Below, in pieces: positions 42,819-53,620 of a stretch of DNA of 64,000 bases (position 1 is the first letter of the stretch; every line of letters starts with the position of its first letter). Below the pieces are notes generated by a model, which searched no databases, was not told the origin of the DNA, and was given only the letters and a program-made list of their open reading frames with translations. Both the position numbers and the translations under genes were made by a program. Location of the stretch: assembly GCA_937930635.1 (NCBI GenBank), contig CALHCF010000017.1, positions 82,724 to 146,723 on the forward strand, read 5' to 3'. This stretch comes from an uncultured Rhizobiaceae group bacterium (GTDB taxonomy: Bacteria > Pseudomonadota > Alphaproteobacteria > Rhizobiales > Rhizobiaceae).

Positions 42819-43594
42819 ACCAGCAACCGGATGAGTTGGCAGGCAGCCTTCATATCTTTGAAGCGCTTGGCTCGAATTTCGCTGGCTTCCTCATCTTCCC
42901 CCCACTGTGAACGATTCCAGTCTTCATCAACATGAGCCGCAGCCCATGCTTCATCACGGTCCAGCTCGCCTCGGTAGACCGCCATGGCAATAATGGCCGA
43001 TCCCGTGAGTGAGGTGACAACATGGGTTGCGGCAAGCACCACGGGATCATCAATAGCGGCAACATGCACCCCAAAGGCCGCGATAGATTCAGGCGGTTGC
43101 AGCACATGCATGAGGCCCTCGGCCAGCACAAATCTCGCACCCAGCTGCGCCTGCGCCCAGTCAATCAAAGGGTCCCAATGTGCAGTTTGAAGATCGACCA
43201 GACCTGCGGGCGATCCAGCCCTGTAGCAAAGCAGGTCGGTACCGGCATATCGGATGATATCTTCTTTGACGGCCTGCATATCACTGGCAACACCGTCCAG
43301 TGCGGTATTGACCAACCGCGTTACCGGCATCGTCATGGGGTCTATGCGTTCTGTCTGGGCTTTCCATTCATGCGCGAGCAGATCGATTGCGTCACGCGAT
43401 GCCAGTGCCAACGGCAATCGACCCGGCGTTTTTACCGGCTTGCCGTCAAGGGTTACGGTAAACCTGTCTTCAGCAAAAACGACGTCGACATCTTTGTAAA
43501 AGCGCTTTGGCAGCTGACTTTCCCTCGATGGTTCAGCGACCCGGCTCGGAATCTGAGGCACATGAGGATCCCGCTCTCCAAGAATATCACTCAT
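42815..43594 (-). CDS. ATP12 family F1-ATPase assembly chaperone
   Basis: RFYKDVDVVFAEDRFTVTLDGKPVKTPGRLPLALASRDAIDLLAHEWKAQTERIDPMTMPVTRLVNTALD. Confidence 0.92.
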   Translation of the reverse strand: MSDILGERDPHVPQIPSRVAEPSRESQLPKRFYKDVDVVFAEDRFTVTLDGKPVKTPGRLPLALASRDAIDLLAHEWKAQTERIDPMTMPVTRLVNTALDGVASDMQAVKEDIIRYAGTDLLCYRAGSPAGLVDLQTAHWDPLIDWAQAQLGARFVLAEGLMHVLQPPESIAAFGVHVAAIDDPVVLAATHVVTSLTGSAIIAMAVYRGELDRDEAWAAAHVDEDWNRSQWGEDEEASEIRAKRFKDMKAACQLIRLLV

Positions 43595-43681
43595 AATTCT
43601 GCCGTTCGTATCTTGAACTCACAAAGGACATATCGAGCACCACCTAAGCTATTGTAAGACCGTTTTGAAGAAGGTCATCTG

Positions 43682-44692
43682 CTATTGAAGGACATCTTCA
43701 TCAAGCGACATCCCGTCTTCTTCATCAAAGACAAACAGATTCCAGCTTTGAACCATGTGCGATGGCAAGGGCGCGGTAATATCCAACATGGGTTGCCCGG
43801 CATCTGGATGGGGAATGCGGATACGGCGTGCATGAAGGTGCAGACGCTTTTGCACGCCTCCCGGAATTTCCCAGTTTTCAACATCGAAATATTTGGGGTC
43901 TCCCACGATGGGATGACCGATATGCTGGGCATGAACCCGCAATTGGTGGGTCCGCCCCGTCACCGGCTTCATCTCCACCCAGCTCACGCTTCTGGGGCCT
44001 GAATCAATAACACGAACATGCGAAACTGAATGGTCGGCGCCTCGTTCACCATGCTTGGCGACCCGCATACGGTCTCCATTTTCGGTTTGCTCTTTAACAA
44101 GATAGGTCGATATCCGGATATCGCGCTTTCGCGGCACGCCCCGGACCAGAGCCCAATACGTCTTGTCAGTGTCGCGGTGACGGAAACTCTTGGTCAGGGC
44201 CGCCGCCGCGCCCCGGGTCTTGGCGACCACAAGAACGCCGGAAGTATCGCGGTCAAGCCTGTGGACCAGCCGGGGTTTTTGCCCGCTTTTGTCACGCAAG
44301 GATTCAAGCATGGAATCAACCGAACGGTTGATGCCGGAGCCCCCCTGAACAGCCAGTCCCGAAGGCTTGTTGAAGACAAAAACCTTCTTGTCCTCAAACA
44401 GCAACATGTCGCGCAGCACATCGGCGTCGTGACGGTCTCGAATGGTGTTTGCCGTCATATGGCGTGGCTTGCCAACAGCAGAATCGAGAGGCGGCACACG
44501 CACCACCTGCCCGGTCTCCACACGGGAAGAGGTTTTTGCCCGCGACCCGTCTATCCGAACCTGCCCCGAACGCAGAAGCTTTTGCAATTGTCCAAAGCCA
44601 AGACCGGGAAAATGTGCCTTGAACCAGCGATCAAGACGCATTCCCTCTTCATCATCACTCACTGTTTTTTGAGTTACACCTGTCAAAGCCAT
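43682..44692 (-). CDS. RluA/RluC-family 23S rRNA pseudouridine synthase
   Basis: S4 domain then VFNKPSGLAVQGGSG, LVHRLDRDTSGVLVVAKTRGAAA, GRTHQLRVHAQHIGHPIVGDPKY. Confidence 0.94.
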   Translation of the reverse strand: MALTGVTQKTVSDDEEGMRLDRWFKAHFPGLGFGQLQKLLRSGQVRIDGSRAKTSSRVETGQVVRVPPLDSAVGKPRHMTANTIRDRHDADVLRDMLLFEDKKVFVFNKPSGLAVQGGSGINRSVDSMLESLRDKSGQKPRLVHRLDRDTSGVLVVAKTRGAAAALTKSFRHRDTDKTYWALVRGVPRKRDIRISTYLVKEQTENGDRMRVAKHGERGADHSVSHVRVIDSGPRSVSWVEMKPVTGRTHQLRVHAQHIGHPIVGDPKYFDVENWEIPGGVQKRLHLHARRIRIPHPDAGQPMLDITAPLPSHMVQSWNLFVFDEEDGMSLDEDVLQ

Positions 44693-44704
44693 GGGTATCG
44701 ATTC

Positions 44705-45082
44705 CTAAACACCGGCCGAACGCGTCAGCCACAGACCAGCAAATACCGCAGCAATGGAAATCACCACCGAGGCCAGAATATAGGTTGCGGCCTGACCTCC
44801 CGCACCCCTTTCCCACAGATTGGCAACATCAAGCGAAAAGGCCGAGAAAGTGGTAAAACCGCCCAACACTCCTGTAGCAAGAAACAGACGCATATCCTGA
44901 CTGCCGCCTCGCCTTACCAGCCAGCCAATCAATAATCCCATGGCCAGACAGCCAAGAACATTGACGATCAATGTACCGTAGGGAAAGCCGAACCCGAAAA
45001 ACCGAACAGCGCCCTGCCCAACCAAATGACGCCCTGCGGCTCCCAGCCCTCCTCCGACAAAAACCAAAAACAACTGAAACAT
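44705..45082 (-). CDS. crcB: fluoride efflux transporter CrcB
   Basis: GGGLGAAGRHLVGQ, FPYGTLIVNVLGCLAMGLLIGW, GVLGGFTTFSAFSLDV. Confidence 0.94.
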   Translation of the reverse strand: MFQLFLVFVGGGLGAAGRHLVGQGAVRFFGFGFPYGTLIVNVLGCLAMGLLIGWLVRRGGSQDMRLFLATGVLGGFTTFSAFSLDVANLWERGAGGQAATYILASVVISIAAVFAGLWLTRSAGV

Positions 45083-45203
45083 TGCGCGGGTCTACCTTAT
45101 CGGCCTGACATTGACCATATTCTAGATTGTGAACAATGACGTATTGTGTCTGCGCATTTTGCGCCACACAATTGCGATGCTTCCTGTTTTTCGAGGTTAA
45201 ATA

Positions 45204-45587
45204 ATGAAAATCGCAATCCTGGCAATTATCACCTGCGCCACAGCTTTGAGCGCCTGTCAAACCGCAAAACGGGGCCGAACAGATGTTGTTAAGGTCTATG
45301 TCCAACCATCATCAGCCAAGATAACCACGTCCCTGGGTCATACCTGCAAAAGCCCCTGCAGCCTGACCGTGAAGCGCCGCAAAAAATTTACAGTCACGGC
45401 ATCAAGACCGGGCTATCGCAGCCAGACCGTAAAGGTTGGCAAGAAACTGGACAGAAAGTCTGCGGCCAAGACCGCAGCCAGTTTCATTGTGCCTGGCGGC
45501 TCAGCTCTTGTCGCAATTGATGCGGTTACCGGAGCCAATTTCGATCATCACCCCAACCCGGTTCGCATCAGGCTGAAAAGGAAGTAA
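45204..45587 (+). CDS. putative lipoprotein with PEGA-like segment
   Basis: Lipobox ALSACQT; VYVQPSSAKITTSLGHTCKSPCSLTVKRRKKFTVTASRPGYRSQTVKV. Confidence 0.7.
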   Translation: MKIAILAIITCATALSACQTAKRGRTDVVKVYVQPSSAKITTSLGHTCKSPCSLTVKRRKKFTVTASRPGYRSQTVKVGKKLDRKSAAKTAASFIVPGGSALVAIDAVTGANFDHHPNPVRIRLKRK

Positions 45588-45662
45588 GGCTGATTGCAGA
45601 GCGTTTCGGTCTTTGACTGACACACAAATTCGGTTGACGGGTGATAATGCGTCTATATTGAT

Positions 45663-46982
45663 TCAGGATTGCTTGTTGCGTTCATTGCGCAGGTTTGCCC
45701 AATATTCGAGGCGCTTCCCGATTTCGCGTTCAAACCCACGGTCCAGCGGGTCATAGAACTTTTGTCGCCCAAGTTTCTGCGGGAAATAATCCTGCCCGGA
45801 AAAGCCATCCGGCTGATCATGATCATAGAGGTAGCCGCTGCCATAACCTTCGTCTTTCATGAGGTTTGTGGGAGCGTTGAGAATGTGTTTGGGCGGCGGC
45901 AGCGAACCACCTTGTTTGGCGGCGCGAGCGGATGATTTAAAGGCGACATAGAGAGCGTTCGACTTCGGCGCTGTGGCCAGATAAACGCATGCCTGCGCCA
46001 ACGCCAGTTCCCCTTCGGGCGATCCCAAAAAGTCGTAAGCATCTTTGGCAGCATTGGCGATGACCAGAGCCTGCGGGTCTGCAAGCCCGATATCTTCCGA
46101 CGCCATGCGAACAAGGCGGCGCCCCAGGAAAAGCGGATCCTCTCCCGCATCAAACATGCGCGCGAGATAGTATAAGGCCGCGTCCGGGTCGGAGCCTCGT
46201 ACCGACTTATGCAGCGCCGAAATCAGATTGTAATGGCCATCCTGCCCCTTGTCGTAGATTGGGGCGCGGCGTTGCAGAACGTCTTGTAATTCACTTGCAC
46301 CAAAAACCTCCCCTTCCCGCGCTGCACGCCAGATTTCTTCCGACAAGGTCAAAATGGCACGGCCGTCTCCATCCGCCATGCGCACCATGACCTCCCGGGC
46401 TTCCTCATCCAGCGGCAGAGGTTTTCCCTCAACTTCCTCTGCCCGCGTCATCAGCGCGGAAAGGCTGTTGGAATCATGGGGCTTGAAAGTCAAAACCCTG
46501 GCGCGTGACAGAACAGCGGCATTCAGCTCAAAAGACGGGTTTTCGGTGGTTGCACCGACAAGCACGATCGTACCGTCTTCCATTACCGGTAAAAAGGAAT
46601 CCTGTTGGGCCCGGTTAAACCGGTGAATCTCATCGACAAAGAGAAGTGTTTTCATTCCATTGGAAGCCCGCATTTTTGCAGCTTCAAATGTCTTTTTCAG
46701 GTCTGCGACACCGGAAAATATTGCTGAAATCTGTTCAAAATGATGATAGCCCTCACCGGCAAGAAGACGGGCAACAGTCGTCTTACCGGTACCCGGCGGC
46801 CCCCAGAAGATCAGGCTTCCGAGATTTTCCCCCACCAGCAGCCGTGACAGGACACCATCTTCGCCAAGTAGATGATCCTGCCCAACAACTTCGTTCAATT
46901 TGTTGGGGCGCAACCTGTCTGCCAGCGGCCGGGCAGCCATGGAATTCGCAGAACCTGCCGTATCTCCAAAAAGATCAGCCAT
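45663..46982 (-). CDS. rarA: replication-associated recombination protein A (RarA/MgsA)
   Basis: MADLFGDTAG...PLADRLRPNKLNEVVGQDHLLG; SLIFWGPPGTGKTTVARLLA; FVDEIHRFNRAQQDSFLP. Confidence 0.95.
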   Translation of the reverse strand: MADLFGDTAGSANSMAARPLADRLRPNKLNEVVGQDHLLGEDGVLSRLLVGENLGSLIFWGPPGTGKTTVARLLAGEGYHHFEQISAIFSGVADLKKTFEAAKMRASNGMKTLLFVDEIHRFNRAQQDSFLPVMEDGTIVLVGATTENPSFELNAAVLSRARVLTFKPHDSNSLSALMTRAEEVEGKPLPLDEEAREVMVRMADGDGRAILTLSEEIWRAAREGEVFGASELQDVLQRRAPIYDKGQDGHYNLISALHKSVRGSDPDAALYYLARMFDAGEDPLFLGRRLVRMASEDIGLADPQALVIANAAKDAYDFLGSPEGELALAQACVYLATAPKSNALYVAFKSSARAAKQGGSLPPPKHILNAPTNLMKDEGYGSGYLYDHDQPDGFSGQDYFPQKLGRQKFYDPLDRGFEREIGKRLEYWANLRNERNKQS

Positions 46983-47020
46983 GACCAGAACCCCGACAGG
47001 ATCGCAGGGGCCCAGTCACC

Positions 47021-48472
47021 CTAGCGAACAAACTGACGCAAACGTCTGCCGCCGCGTTCAATAATAAAACCCCACCCGCTCGACTCCCCGGAAGCAACCT
47101 GTGAGAGAATACCCGTATCCTTGATGGGCACATCATTGACCGCAACAAGGATGTCATTTTTCCTAAACCCGAACCGGGCAGCCGGGCTGCCATTGTCCAC
47201 GGCCAGAACAACAACCCCTGTTGAGGACGTGGACAAGCCGACTTCCTGAGCAACACGTGGCGACAGATTGGCAAAAGTGGCCCCTGTAAAGGGCGTGCGG
47301 CCAGTCACCTGGGTCACGTTTCTTTCCGGGACTTCCGGCGCTTCATTCAAAGCCAGTTTTAGCTTTCGCCGCTCACCACGAGAAAGAACCGTCAGATCAA
47401 CAACACGTCCCAAGCCGGCGGTTGCGAGGCGGTACCCCAGAGCGTTTACATGCTGAACAGGTTTCCCATCGATCATCAAAATGACATCACCAACCTTCAG
47501 CTCAGCCCCCTCGGCAGGACCTCCCGAAGCAACTCCGGCAACAAGCGCACCCCTGGGGCGATCCAGCCCCAAAGAATCCGCAATATCCGATGTAACCGCT
47601 TGGAAATCCGCTCCAATCCATGGCCGCAGAAGCTTGTCGCTGCCCTGACGTACCGATTGCAGGACCACGCGCACCATATTGGAAGGCACAGCAAAGCCGA
47701 TACCGTTCGATCCACCCGAACGCGTATATATGGCCGTATTAACGCCAATCAGACGCCCGGTCATATCGATAAGGGCCCCGCCGGAATTGCCCGGGTTGAT
47801 GGAAGCATCAGTTTGAACAAAGAAACCAAAATCCTTGATTCCGGCCTGGCTGCGGGCGAGAGCCGAAACAATCCCGCTGGTCACAGTCTGGCCAACACCA
47901 AACGGATTGCCGATAGCAAGAACAAGGTCGCCAACTTCAAGGTCTTCTGAATCGCCAAGCTGAACAACCGGAAAATCTTCCTGCGTATCCACCTTCAGAA
48001 CCGCAAGGTCGGATTTCTTGTCGATCAGCTTGATTTCTGCCTCAAACTCCCGCCCATCCGACAAAGCCACCTTCACCTGATCGGCATCCTTGATGACGTG
48101 ATGGTTGGTAATGACAATGCCATCAACACCGACAATAACCCCCGAACCCAATGAGCGGGCTGTCCGCTGCCTGGCCTGGCCACCGAACGCGCCACGACCA
48201 AAAAACCTTTCAAAGAACGGGTCTCCCGCAAAAGGAGAACGGCGTTGTTTGACCTGGCGGGCAGCGTAAACATTCACAACAGCCGGGGCGATGCGCTTGA
48301 CCAGCGGCGCATAGGAAAACCGTATCTCGGCAGCATTATCCGGAACTGTTCGCAAGGCATCTGAACTGCCACGAAGGGTCGTATCTTCTGCGGTTCCCGG
48401 CTGCACAGAAATGGCAAGGAAACTGAACGCTAATGCCGCGATTATCGAACCGCTTCCGTATTTTCTCAGCAT
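47021..48472 (-). CDS. Do family serine endopeptidase (DegP/DegQ-like)
   Basis: Signal peptide; SLGSGVIVGVDGIVITNHHVIKDADQ; TDASINPGNSGGALIDMTGRLIGVNTAIY; two PDZ regions. Confidence 0.94.
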   Translation of the reverse strand: MLRKYGSGSIIAALAFSFLAISVQPGTAEDTTLRGSSDALRTVPDNAAEIRFSYAPLVKRIAPAVVNVYAARQVKQRRSPFAGDPFFERFFGRGAFGGQARQRTARSLGSGVIVGVDGIVITNHHVIKDADQVKVALSDGREFEAEIKLIDKKSDLAVLKVDTQEDFPVVQLGDSEDLEVGDLVLAIGNPFGVGQTVTSGIVSALARSQAGIKDFGFFVQTDASINPGNSGGALIDMTGRLIGVNTAIYTRSGGSNGIGFAVPSNMVRVVLQSVRQGSDKLLRPWIGADFQAVTSDIADSLGLDRPRGALVAGVASGGPAEGAELKVGDVILMIDGKPVQHVNALGYRLATAGLGRVVDLTVLSRGERRKLKLALNEAPEVPERNVTQVTGRTPFTGATFANLSPRVAQEVGLSTSSTGVVVLAVDNGSPAARFGFRKNDILVAVNDVPIKDTGILSQVASGESSGWGFIIERGGRRLRQFVR

Positions 48473-48670
48473 GTCCGTTTTCCTTCACCTTTGTTGCGCG
48501 TCTATAGCGATATTGGACTACACGTGAGAAATTTCCAGCCGTCTGCTGTTAGCAAAATTGTGTAGACAGCGCCGCAGGAGAAAGGAACCACTCCATTCTT
48601 TCGCCTTGGCTTTGGTCAAAACTCGTTGAATCAAATACCTAATTACAATTTTATACCACCTTCAAAACAC

Positions 48671-48697
48671 AAAAAAGGGCGACCATCAGGCCGCCCC
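48671..48697 (-). terminator. intrinsic terminator after rplQ
   Basis: Minus-strand RNA GGGGCGGCC-UGAU-GGUCGCCCUUUUUU; 30 nt downstream of the rplQ stop. Confidence 0.85.
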
Positions 48698-48727
48698 ATG
48701 AAATCATTGGGAAGTGATAAAGGTACG

Positions 48728-49177
48728 TTATGCGGCAGTTTCCGCAGCCGGAGCAGCAGCAGCTTCCAACGCCTCTTCTTCTTCCATACGCTCGCGGTCG
48801 GCCTTGCCTTTAGCATCTTCGTCGCGATCAACGAGTTCTATAACAGCCATCGGCGCGTTGTCGCCATAACGGAAACCGGCTTTAAGCACACGGGTATAGC
48901 CACCGGGGCGCTCTTTATAGCGTTCTGCGAGAACTGAAAAAAGTTTCTTCACCACCTCATTGTTCTGCAATTGTGAGGCTGCCTGGCGACGGGCATGCAG
49001 ATCACCGCGTTTGCCCAGCGTGATCAGTTTATCAACCACAGAACGCAGTTCCTTGGCTTTGGGCAAAGTGGTTACAATCTGCTCATGGGTCAGCAATGCC
49101 ACTGACATGTTCATGAACATGGCCTTACGATGGCTTGCCGTCCGATTGAGCTTGCGGCCTTGTTTGCGGTGTCTCAT
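48728..49177 (-). CDS. rplQ: 50S ribosomal protein L17
   Basis: [45 protein letters not shown]. Confidence 0.98.
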   Translation of the reverse strand: MRHRKQGRKLNRTASHRKAMFMNMSVALLTHEQIVTTLPKAKELRSVVDKLITLGKRGDLHARRQAASQLQNNEVVKKLFSVLAERYKERPGGYTRVLKAGFRYGDNAPMAVIELVDRDEDAKGKADRERMEEEEALEAAAAPAAETAA

Positions 49178-49273
49178 TTTGCCTACTCCAGGTTCAAGCC
49201 GCTCTAGGTCTTAAGGGCGGCATATTGTTCTTCATTCCCCCCCGGCTTTTTAGCCGGTCAGGGTCGTTTTCAG

Positions 49274-50281
49274 TTAGTACTGATCTTCGTAGCGCTTGGC
49301 CAGATCTTCGATGTTTTCGGGAGGCCAGGCCGGAATTTCCATACCCAGATGCAGCCCCATCGTGGCCAGAACTTCCTTGATTTCGTTCAGCGACTTACGC
49401 CCAAAGTTCGGCGTACGCAGCATTTCGCCTTCGGTTTTTTGAATAAGATCACCGATATAGACGATGTTATCGTTTTTGAGGCAATTGGCGGAACGAACCG
49501 ACAGTTCCAGCTCATCAACCTTCTTGAGCAGAGCCGGGTTGAAGGCAAGTTCCGTAACCTGCTCCTGAACAACCTCTTTTTGTGGTTCTTCAAAATTCAC
49601 GAAGATCGACAGCTGATCCTGCAGAATGCGGGCGGCATAGGCCACGGCATCATCGGGAGAAACGGATCCGTCTGTCTCGATGGTCAATGTCAGCTTGTCA
49701 TAATCGAGAACCTGACCTTCACGCGTGTTCTCAGTCTTGTAGGAGACTTTTCTCACAGGTGAGTAGAGGCTATCAACGGGAATGAGGCCGATCGGCGCAT
49801 CTTCAGGACGGTTGCGTTCAGCAGCAACATATCCCTTGCCGGTATCGACCGTAAATTCCATACGAATTTCGGCATCTTCATCCAGCGTGCACAAAACAAG
49901 CTCAGGGTTCAGAATTTCAATATCGCCAACGGTCTGAATGTCACCTGCAGTAACAACGCCGGCCCCTTCCTTGCGCACAACCATACGCTTCGGGCCCTCA
50001 CCTTCCATGCGGATGGCGAGTTCCTTGATGTTCAAAATGATGTCTGTGACATCTTCGCGGACACCAGGGATGGACGAAAATTCATGCAACACGCCGTCAA
50101 TCTGTACGGATGTAACCGCAGCGCCCTGCAACGAAGATAGCAAAACACGCCGCAATGCATTGCCCAGGGTCAAACCAAAGCCACGCTCCAGAGGCTCTGC
50201 AATCAGGGTGCCCTTGGTACCGGTCGACGAAACGTCCAGCTTGTTTGGTTTAATAAGCTCTTGCCAGTTTCTATGGATCAT
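49274..50281 (-). CDS. rpoA: RNA polymerase alpha subunit
   Basis: [59 protein letters not shown]-terminal domain. Confidence 0.99.
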   Translation of the reverse strand: MIHRNWQELIKPNKLDVSSTGTKGTLIAEPLERGFGLTLGNALRRVLLSSLQGAAVTSVQIDGVLHEFSSIPGVREDVTDIILNIKELAIRMEGEGPKRMVVRKEGAGVVTAGDIQTVGDIEILNPELVLCTLDEDAEIRMEFTVDTGKGYVAAERNRPEDAPIGLIPVDSLYSPVRKVSYKTENTREGQVLDYDKLTLTIETDGSVSPDDAVAYAARILQDQLSIFVNFEEPQKEVVQEQVTELAFNPALLKKVDELELSVRSANCLKNDNIVYIGDLIQKTEGEMLRTPNFGRKSLNEIKEVLATMGLHLGMEIPAWPPENIEDLAKRYEDQY

Positions 50282-50371
50282 TGAAAAATCCTTCCGAATA
50301 CGTTGCTGCCATCCAATCGCAACAACAAACGTCTGAGCCCCGCAGGATGGAAACGGGGCAAGGATAAAGGC

Positions 50372-50761
50372 TTAAACGCGGCGCTGTTTGCGCGCACGGC
50401 AGCCATTGTGTGGAACCGATGTCACGTCACGGATCGACGTGATTACGAAACCAATCGACTGCAGGGCACGCAAAGCCGACTCCCGACCCGATCCGGGACC
50501 GCGAACCTCAACTTCAAGCGTCTTCATGCCATGGTCCTGAGCTTTCTTGCCAGCATCCTCAGCCGCCACCTGGGCAGCAAACGGAGTGGACTTGCGCGAG
50601 CCCTTGAAACCCTGAGCACCTGCAGAAGACCAGGCAATTGTATTGCCCTGGGCATCGGTGATTGTGATCATGGTGTTGTTGAAAGTTGAACTTACATGAG
50701 CAACGCCAGAGGCGATGTTCTTACGTTCACGCCTTTTTACGCGAGCGGCATCTTTTGCCAT
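50372..50761 (-). CDS. rpsK: 30S ribosomal protein S11
   Basis: [49 protein letters not shown]. Confidence 0.98.
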   Translation of the reverse strand: MAKDAARVKRRERKNIASGVAHVSSTFNNTMITITDAQGNTIAWSSAGAQGFKGSRKSTPFAAQVAAEDAGKKAQDHGMKTLEVEVRGPGSGRESALRALQSIGFVITSIRDVTSVPHNGCRARKQRRV

Positions 50762-50889
50762 TTCATTTCCTTCTGGTGATATCTGCACCGCCGTAATGCC
50801 AGCGGCTACATCGAATAAAGGTGGACCTAAAGACAGCTACCGGACCCGAACCAATCGCGAACCCGACCCTCAACCCTGTCTTTTTGTAA

Positions 50890-51258
50890 TTATTTTTTCT
50901 TACCTGCGATTGCCTTTGCCGGACCTTTGCGCGTTCTGGCATTGGTATGGGTACGCTGACCACGCACAGGAAGGTTGCGACGATGGCGCAAGCCACGATA
51001 GCAACCCAAATCCATAAGACGTTTGATATTCATCGATGTTTCACGACGAAGATCCCCCTCGACCATATAATCACGGTCGATGATCTCGCGAATTTGCAAA
51101 ACCTCTGCATCGGAAAGCTCATTGACCCGGCGAGGCGCCGGAATGTTTGCTTTTTCAACAATATCAGCAGCATGTTTTTTGCCGATACCGTGAATATACT
51201 GCAGTGCAATTACAGTACGCTTGTTTGTTGGAATATTGACGCCAGCGATACGAGCCAC
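50890..51258 (-). CDS. rpsM: 30S ribosomal protein S13
   Basis: [43 protein letters not shown] start. Confidence 0.98.
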   Translation of the reverse strand: MARIAGVNIPTNKRTVIALQYIHGIGKKHAADIVEKANIPAPRRVNELSDAEVLQIREIIDRDYMVEGDLRRETSMNIKRLMDLGCYRGLRHRRNLPVRGQRTHTNARTRKGPAKAIAGKKK

Positions 51259-51522
51259 GCTGATCTCCTTGAAAGGTTCCCCAAAAGGCCATCAACGACC
51301 TGACTTGGGTTATTTTGGACCGAACAAAACCGACAAATATAGGTTCAAAACCCGAAAACGACCGCTTCCAGCACCAAAAGATGCCCGAATCCGATCGTAC
51401 AATTGTCGCGAATTGTGATGCCGTTCTAAGGCGATTTATTGCGCCCGTCAACAGGTGTGTGAACGTATTTGAAGAATGAACTTAAACCGCCATCAGCCGG
51501 GAAAGACCGGGCAATATTTTCT

Positions 51523-52173
51523 TCAAATTTTGTCTAAAACAAGCGCAATTTCTTCGCTGACACCATCAATGCTGGCCATGCCATCCACTGGCCGCAATTT
51601 GCCCTTGGCGTAATAGTATCCAATCAGCGGTGACGTCTCTTTGTAGTATATCTGCAGACGGGTGCGCATTGCTTCGGCATTGTCATCGGGGCGGCGTTTG
51701 AATTCACCGCCACCACATTTGTCGCAAACGCCCTCAACGTCAGGCTTTTTAAGGCTATCATGATAGCCCTGGTCGCAATTGACGCAGGTATAGCGCCCTG
51801 AAACCCTTTCCACCATCGCGTCGTCGTCAACACGCAATTCCACCACGGCATCCAGATGCGTGCCCCTGTCGGACAACATCGCTTCTACAGCATCGGCTTG
51901 CGTCAGGGTCCTTGGATAACCGTCGAGGATGAACCCTTTGGCACAATCAAGCTGATCAATGCGGTCAGATACAATCTCGTTCACCACTTCGTCTGGGACC
52001 AGCTTGCCAGAATCCATAAGAGCCTTGACCCGCTTGCCGGTTTCCGTCCCGGCAGCAATGGCAGCGCGCAACAGATCACCAGTGGAGAGTTGCGGGATGC
52101 TATGCTTATCAACCAGACGCCGGGCTTGTGTGCCTTTGCCCGCGCCGGGAGGCCCCAGAAGAATCAGTTTCAT
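51523..52173 (-). CDS. adk: adenylate kinase
   Basis: MKLILLGPPGAGKGTQARRLVDKHSIPQLSTGDLLRAAI; zinc LID CVNCDQGYH...CDKCGG. Confidence 0.98.
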   Translation of the reverse strand: MKLILLGPPGAGKGTQARRLVDKHSIPQLSTGDLLRAAIAAGTETGKRVKALMDSGKLVPDEVVNEIVSDRIDQLDCAKGFILDGYPRTLTQADAVEAMLSDRGTHLDAVVELRVDDDAMVERVSGRYTCVNCDQGYHDSLKKPDVEGVCDKCGGGEFKRRPDDNAEAMRTRLQIYYKETSPLIGYYYAKGKLRPVDGMASIDGVSEEIALVLDKI

Positions 52174-53561
52174 TTCTTGCGTTTCCCGGCGCCACCGCGC
52201 TGGCCGGGGCCTTTTGTGCCGCGGGCGTTGCCTTTGGCACCGCGAAGTTTGGATTTCTGAATCAAGCCTTCATATTGCTGTGCAAACAAATGCCCCTGAA
52301 CCTGCTGCACCGTATCCATGGTCACACTCACAACAATGAGCAGCGACGTACCGCCAAGAAAGACGGAAATCCCCAACCCGGTAAGGAACATCTCCGGAAT
52401 CAGGCAGACAAAAACAAGATAAAGAGCGCCCAGAACGGTAACACGGGTCAGGACATAATCGATGTACTCAGCTGTCCGGTCACCGGGGCGGATGCCGGGA
52501 ATGAACCCACCCTGCTGTTTGAGATTGTCAGCCGTTTCCTTCGGATTAAAAACAATGGCGGTGTAGAAGAAGGCAAAGAAGGCAATCATCACACCGTAGA
52601 AAATGAGATAGCCAGGTTGCCCACGGCCCAAAATGGCAGAAACCGTACTGAGAAGATCAGACTGCCCTGGCTGCGTTGAAAAGCCTGTGACGGTTGCCGG
52701 AAGCAGCAACAGCGAAGAAGCAAAAATTGGCGGAATGACACCAGCGGTGTTGAGTTTCAAAGGCAGGTGCGAAGAATCGCCCTGGAACATCTTGTTGCCA
52801 ACCTGACGCTTTGGGTACTGGATCAGCAACCGGCGCTGCGCGCGTTCAATAAACACGATAAAGGCGATCAGCCCGATAATGGCAACGATCACAGCAAAAG
52901 ATGTAAAGGTGGAGATACTGCCTGTGCTGCCTGCATCAAGAAGCTGAGCAAGAGCACCGGGAAGCGCCGCAACAATACCGGCAAAGATAATCAACGAAAT
53001 ACCGTTACCAATGCCCCGGGCGGTTATCTGTTCACCCAGCCACATCAGGAACATCGTACCACCAACCAGAGTTACAACGGTTGTCAGCGTGAAAAACCAG
53101 CCGGGATTAAGCACCATACCGTCCGAAGCCTGGAGACCTGCGGCAATACCCCAAGCTTGCGCGGTTCCAAGTATCACCGTGCCGTAGCGGGTATATTGGT
53201 TGATAACCTTACGTCCCTGCTCGCCTTCTTTCTTCAGCTGCTCAAGGGTCGGCACAACCGACGTCATGAGCTGCATGATAATGGAGGCCGAGATATACGG
53301 CATGATGCCAAGAGCGAAGATCGCTAACCGTTCAACGGCCCCTCCGGCAAACATGTTGACCAGCCCCAGAACGCCCTGGCTCTGCTGCTGGAACGCCGCA
53401 GCCAGTTGTTCCGGATTAATGCCGGGAAGCGGAATATAGGTTCCAAGCCGATAAACGATCAGGGCAAAGAGAGTGAACCAGAGCCGCTTTTTTAGATCGG
53501 TCGCCTTTGAAAAGGTCGAATAGCTAAGATTGGCTGCAAGTTGCTCGGCAGCTGATGCCAT
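52170..53561 (-). CDS. secY: preprotein translocase subunit SecY
   Basis: MASAAEQLAANLSYSTFSKATDLKKRLWFTLFALIVYRLGTYIPLPGINPEQLAA; 10-TM SecY, stop overlaps adk start. ATG at 53561 preferred. Confidence 0.97.
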   Translation of the reverse strand: MASAAEQLAANLSYSTFSKATDLKKRLWFTLFALIVYRLGTYIPLPGINPEQLAAAFQQQSQGVLGLVNMFAGGAVERLAIFALGIMPYISASIIMQLMTSVVPTLEQLKKEGEQGRKVINQYTRYGTVILGTAQAWGIAAGLQASDGMVLNPGWFFTLTTVVTLVGGTMFLMWLGEQITARGIGNGISLIIFAGIVAALPGALAQLLDAGSTGSISTFTSFAVIVAIIGLIAFIVFIERAQRRLLIQYPKRQVGNKMFQGDSSHLPLKLNTAGVIPPIFASSLLLLPATVTGFSTQPGQSDLLSTVSAILGRGQPGYLIFYGVMIAFFAFFYTAIVFNPKETADNLKQQGGFIPGIRPGDRTAEYIDYVLTRVTVLGALYLVFVCLIPEMFLTGLGISVFLGGTSLLIVVSVTMDTVQQVQGHLFAQQYEGLIQKSKLRGAKGNARGTKGPGQRGGAGKRKK

Positions 53562-53620
53562 TTTCGTCTCCCATCCGGCAAAGACGAAGAGCCCTGCCCG
53601 ACTGAATAATAGTTTGAATG

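Noticed and set aside
44030-44935. 301-aa plus ORF
   Set aside because: Antisense to the pseudouridine synthase and crcB genes.
45083-45203. Possible fluoride riboswitch upstream of crcB
   Set aside because: No GGNGAUGG...-type fluoride riboswitch core could be found by eye on the minus strand.
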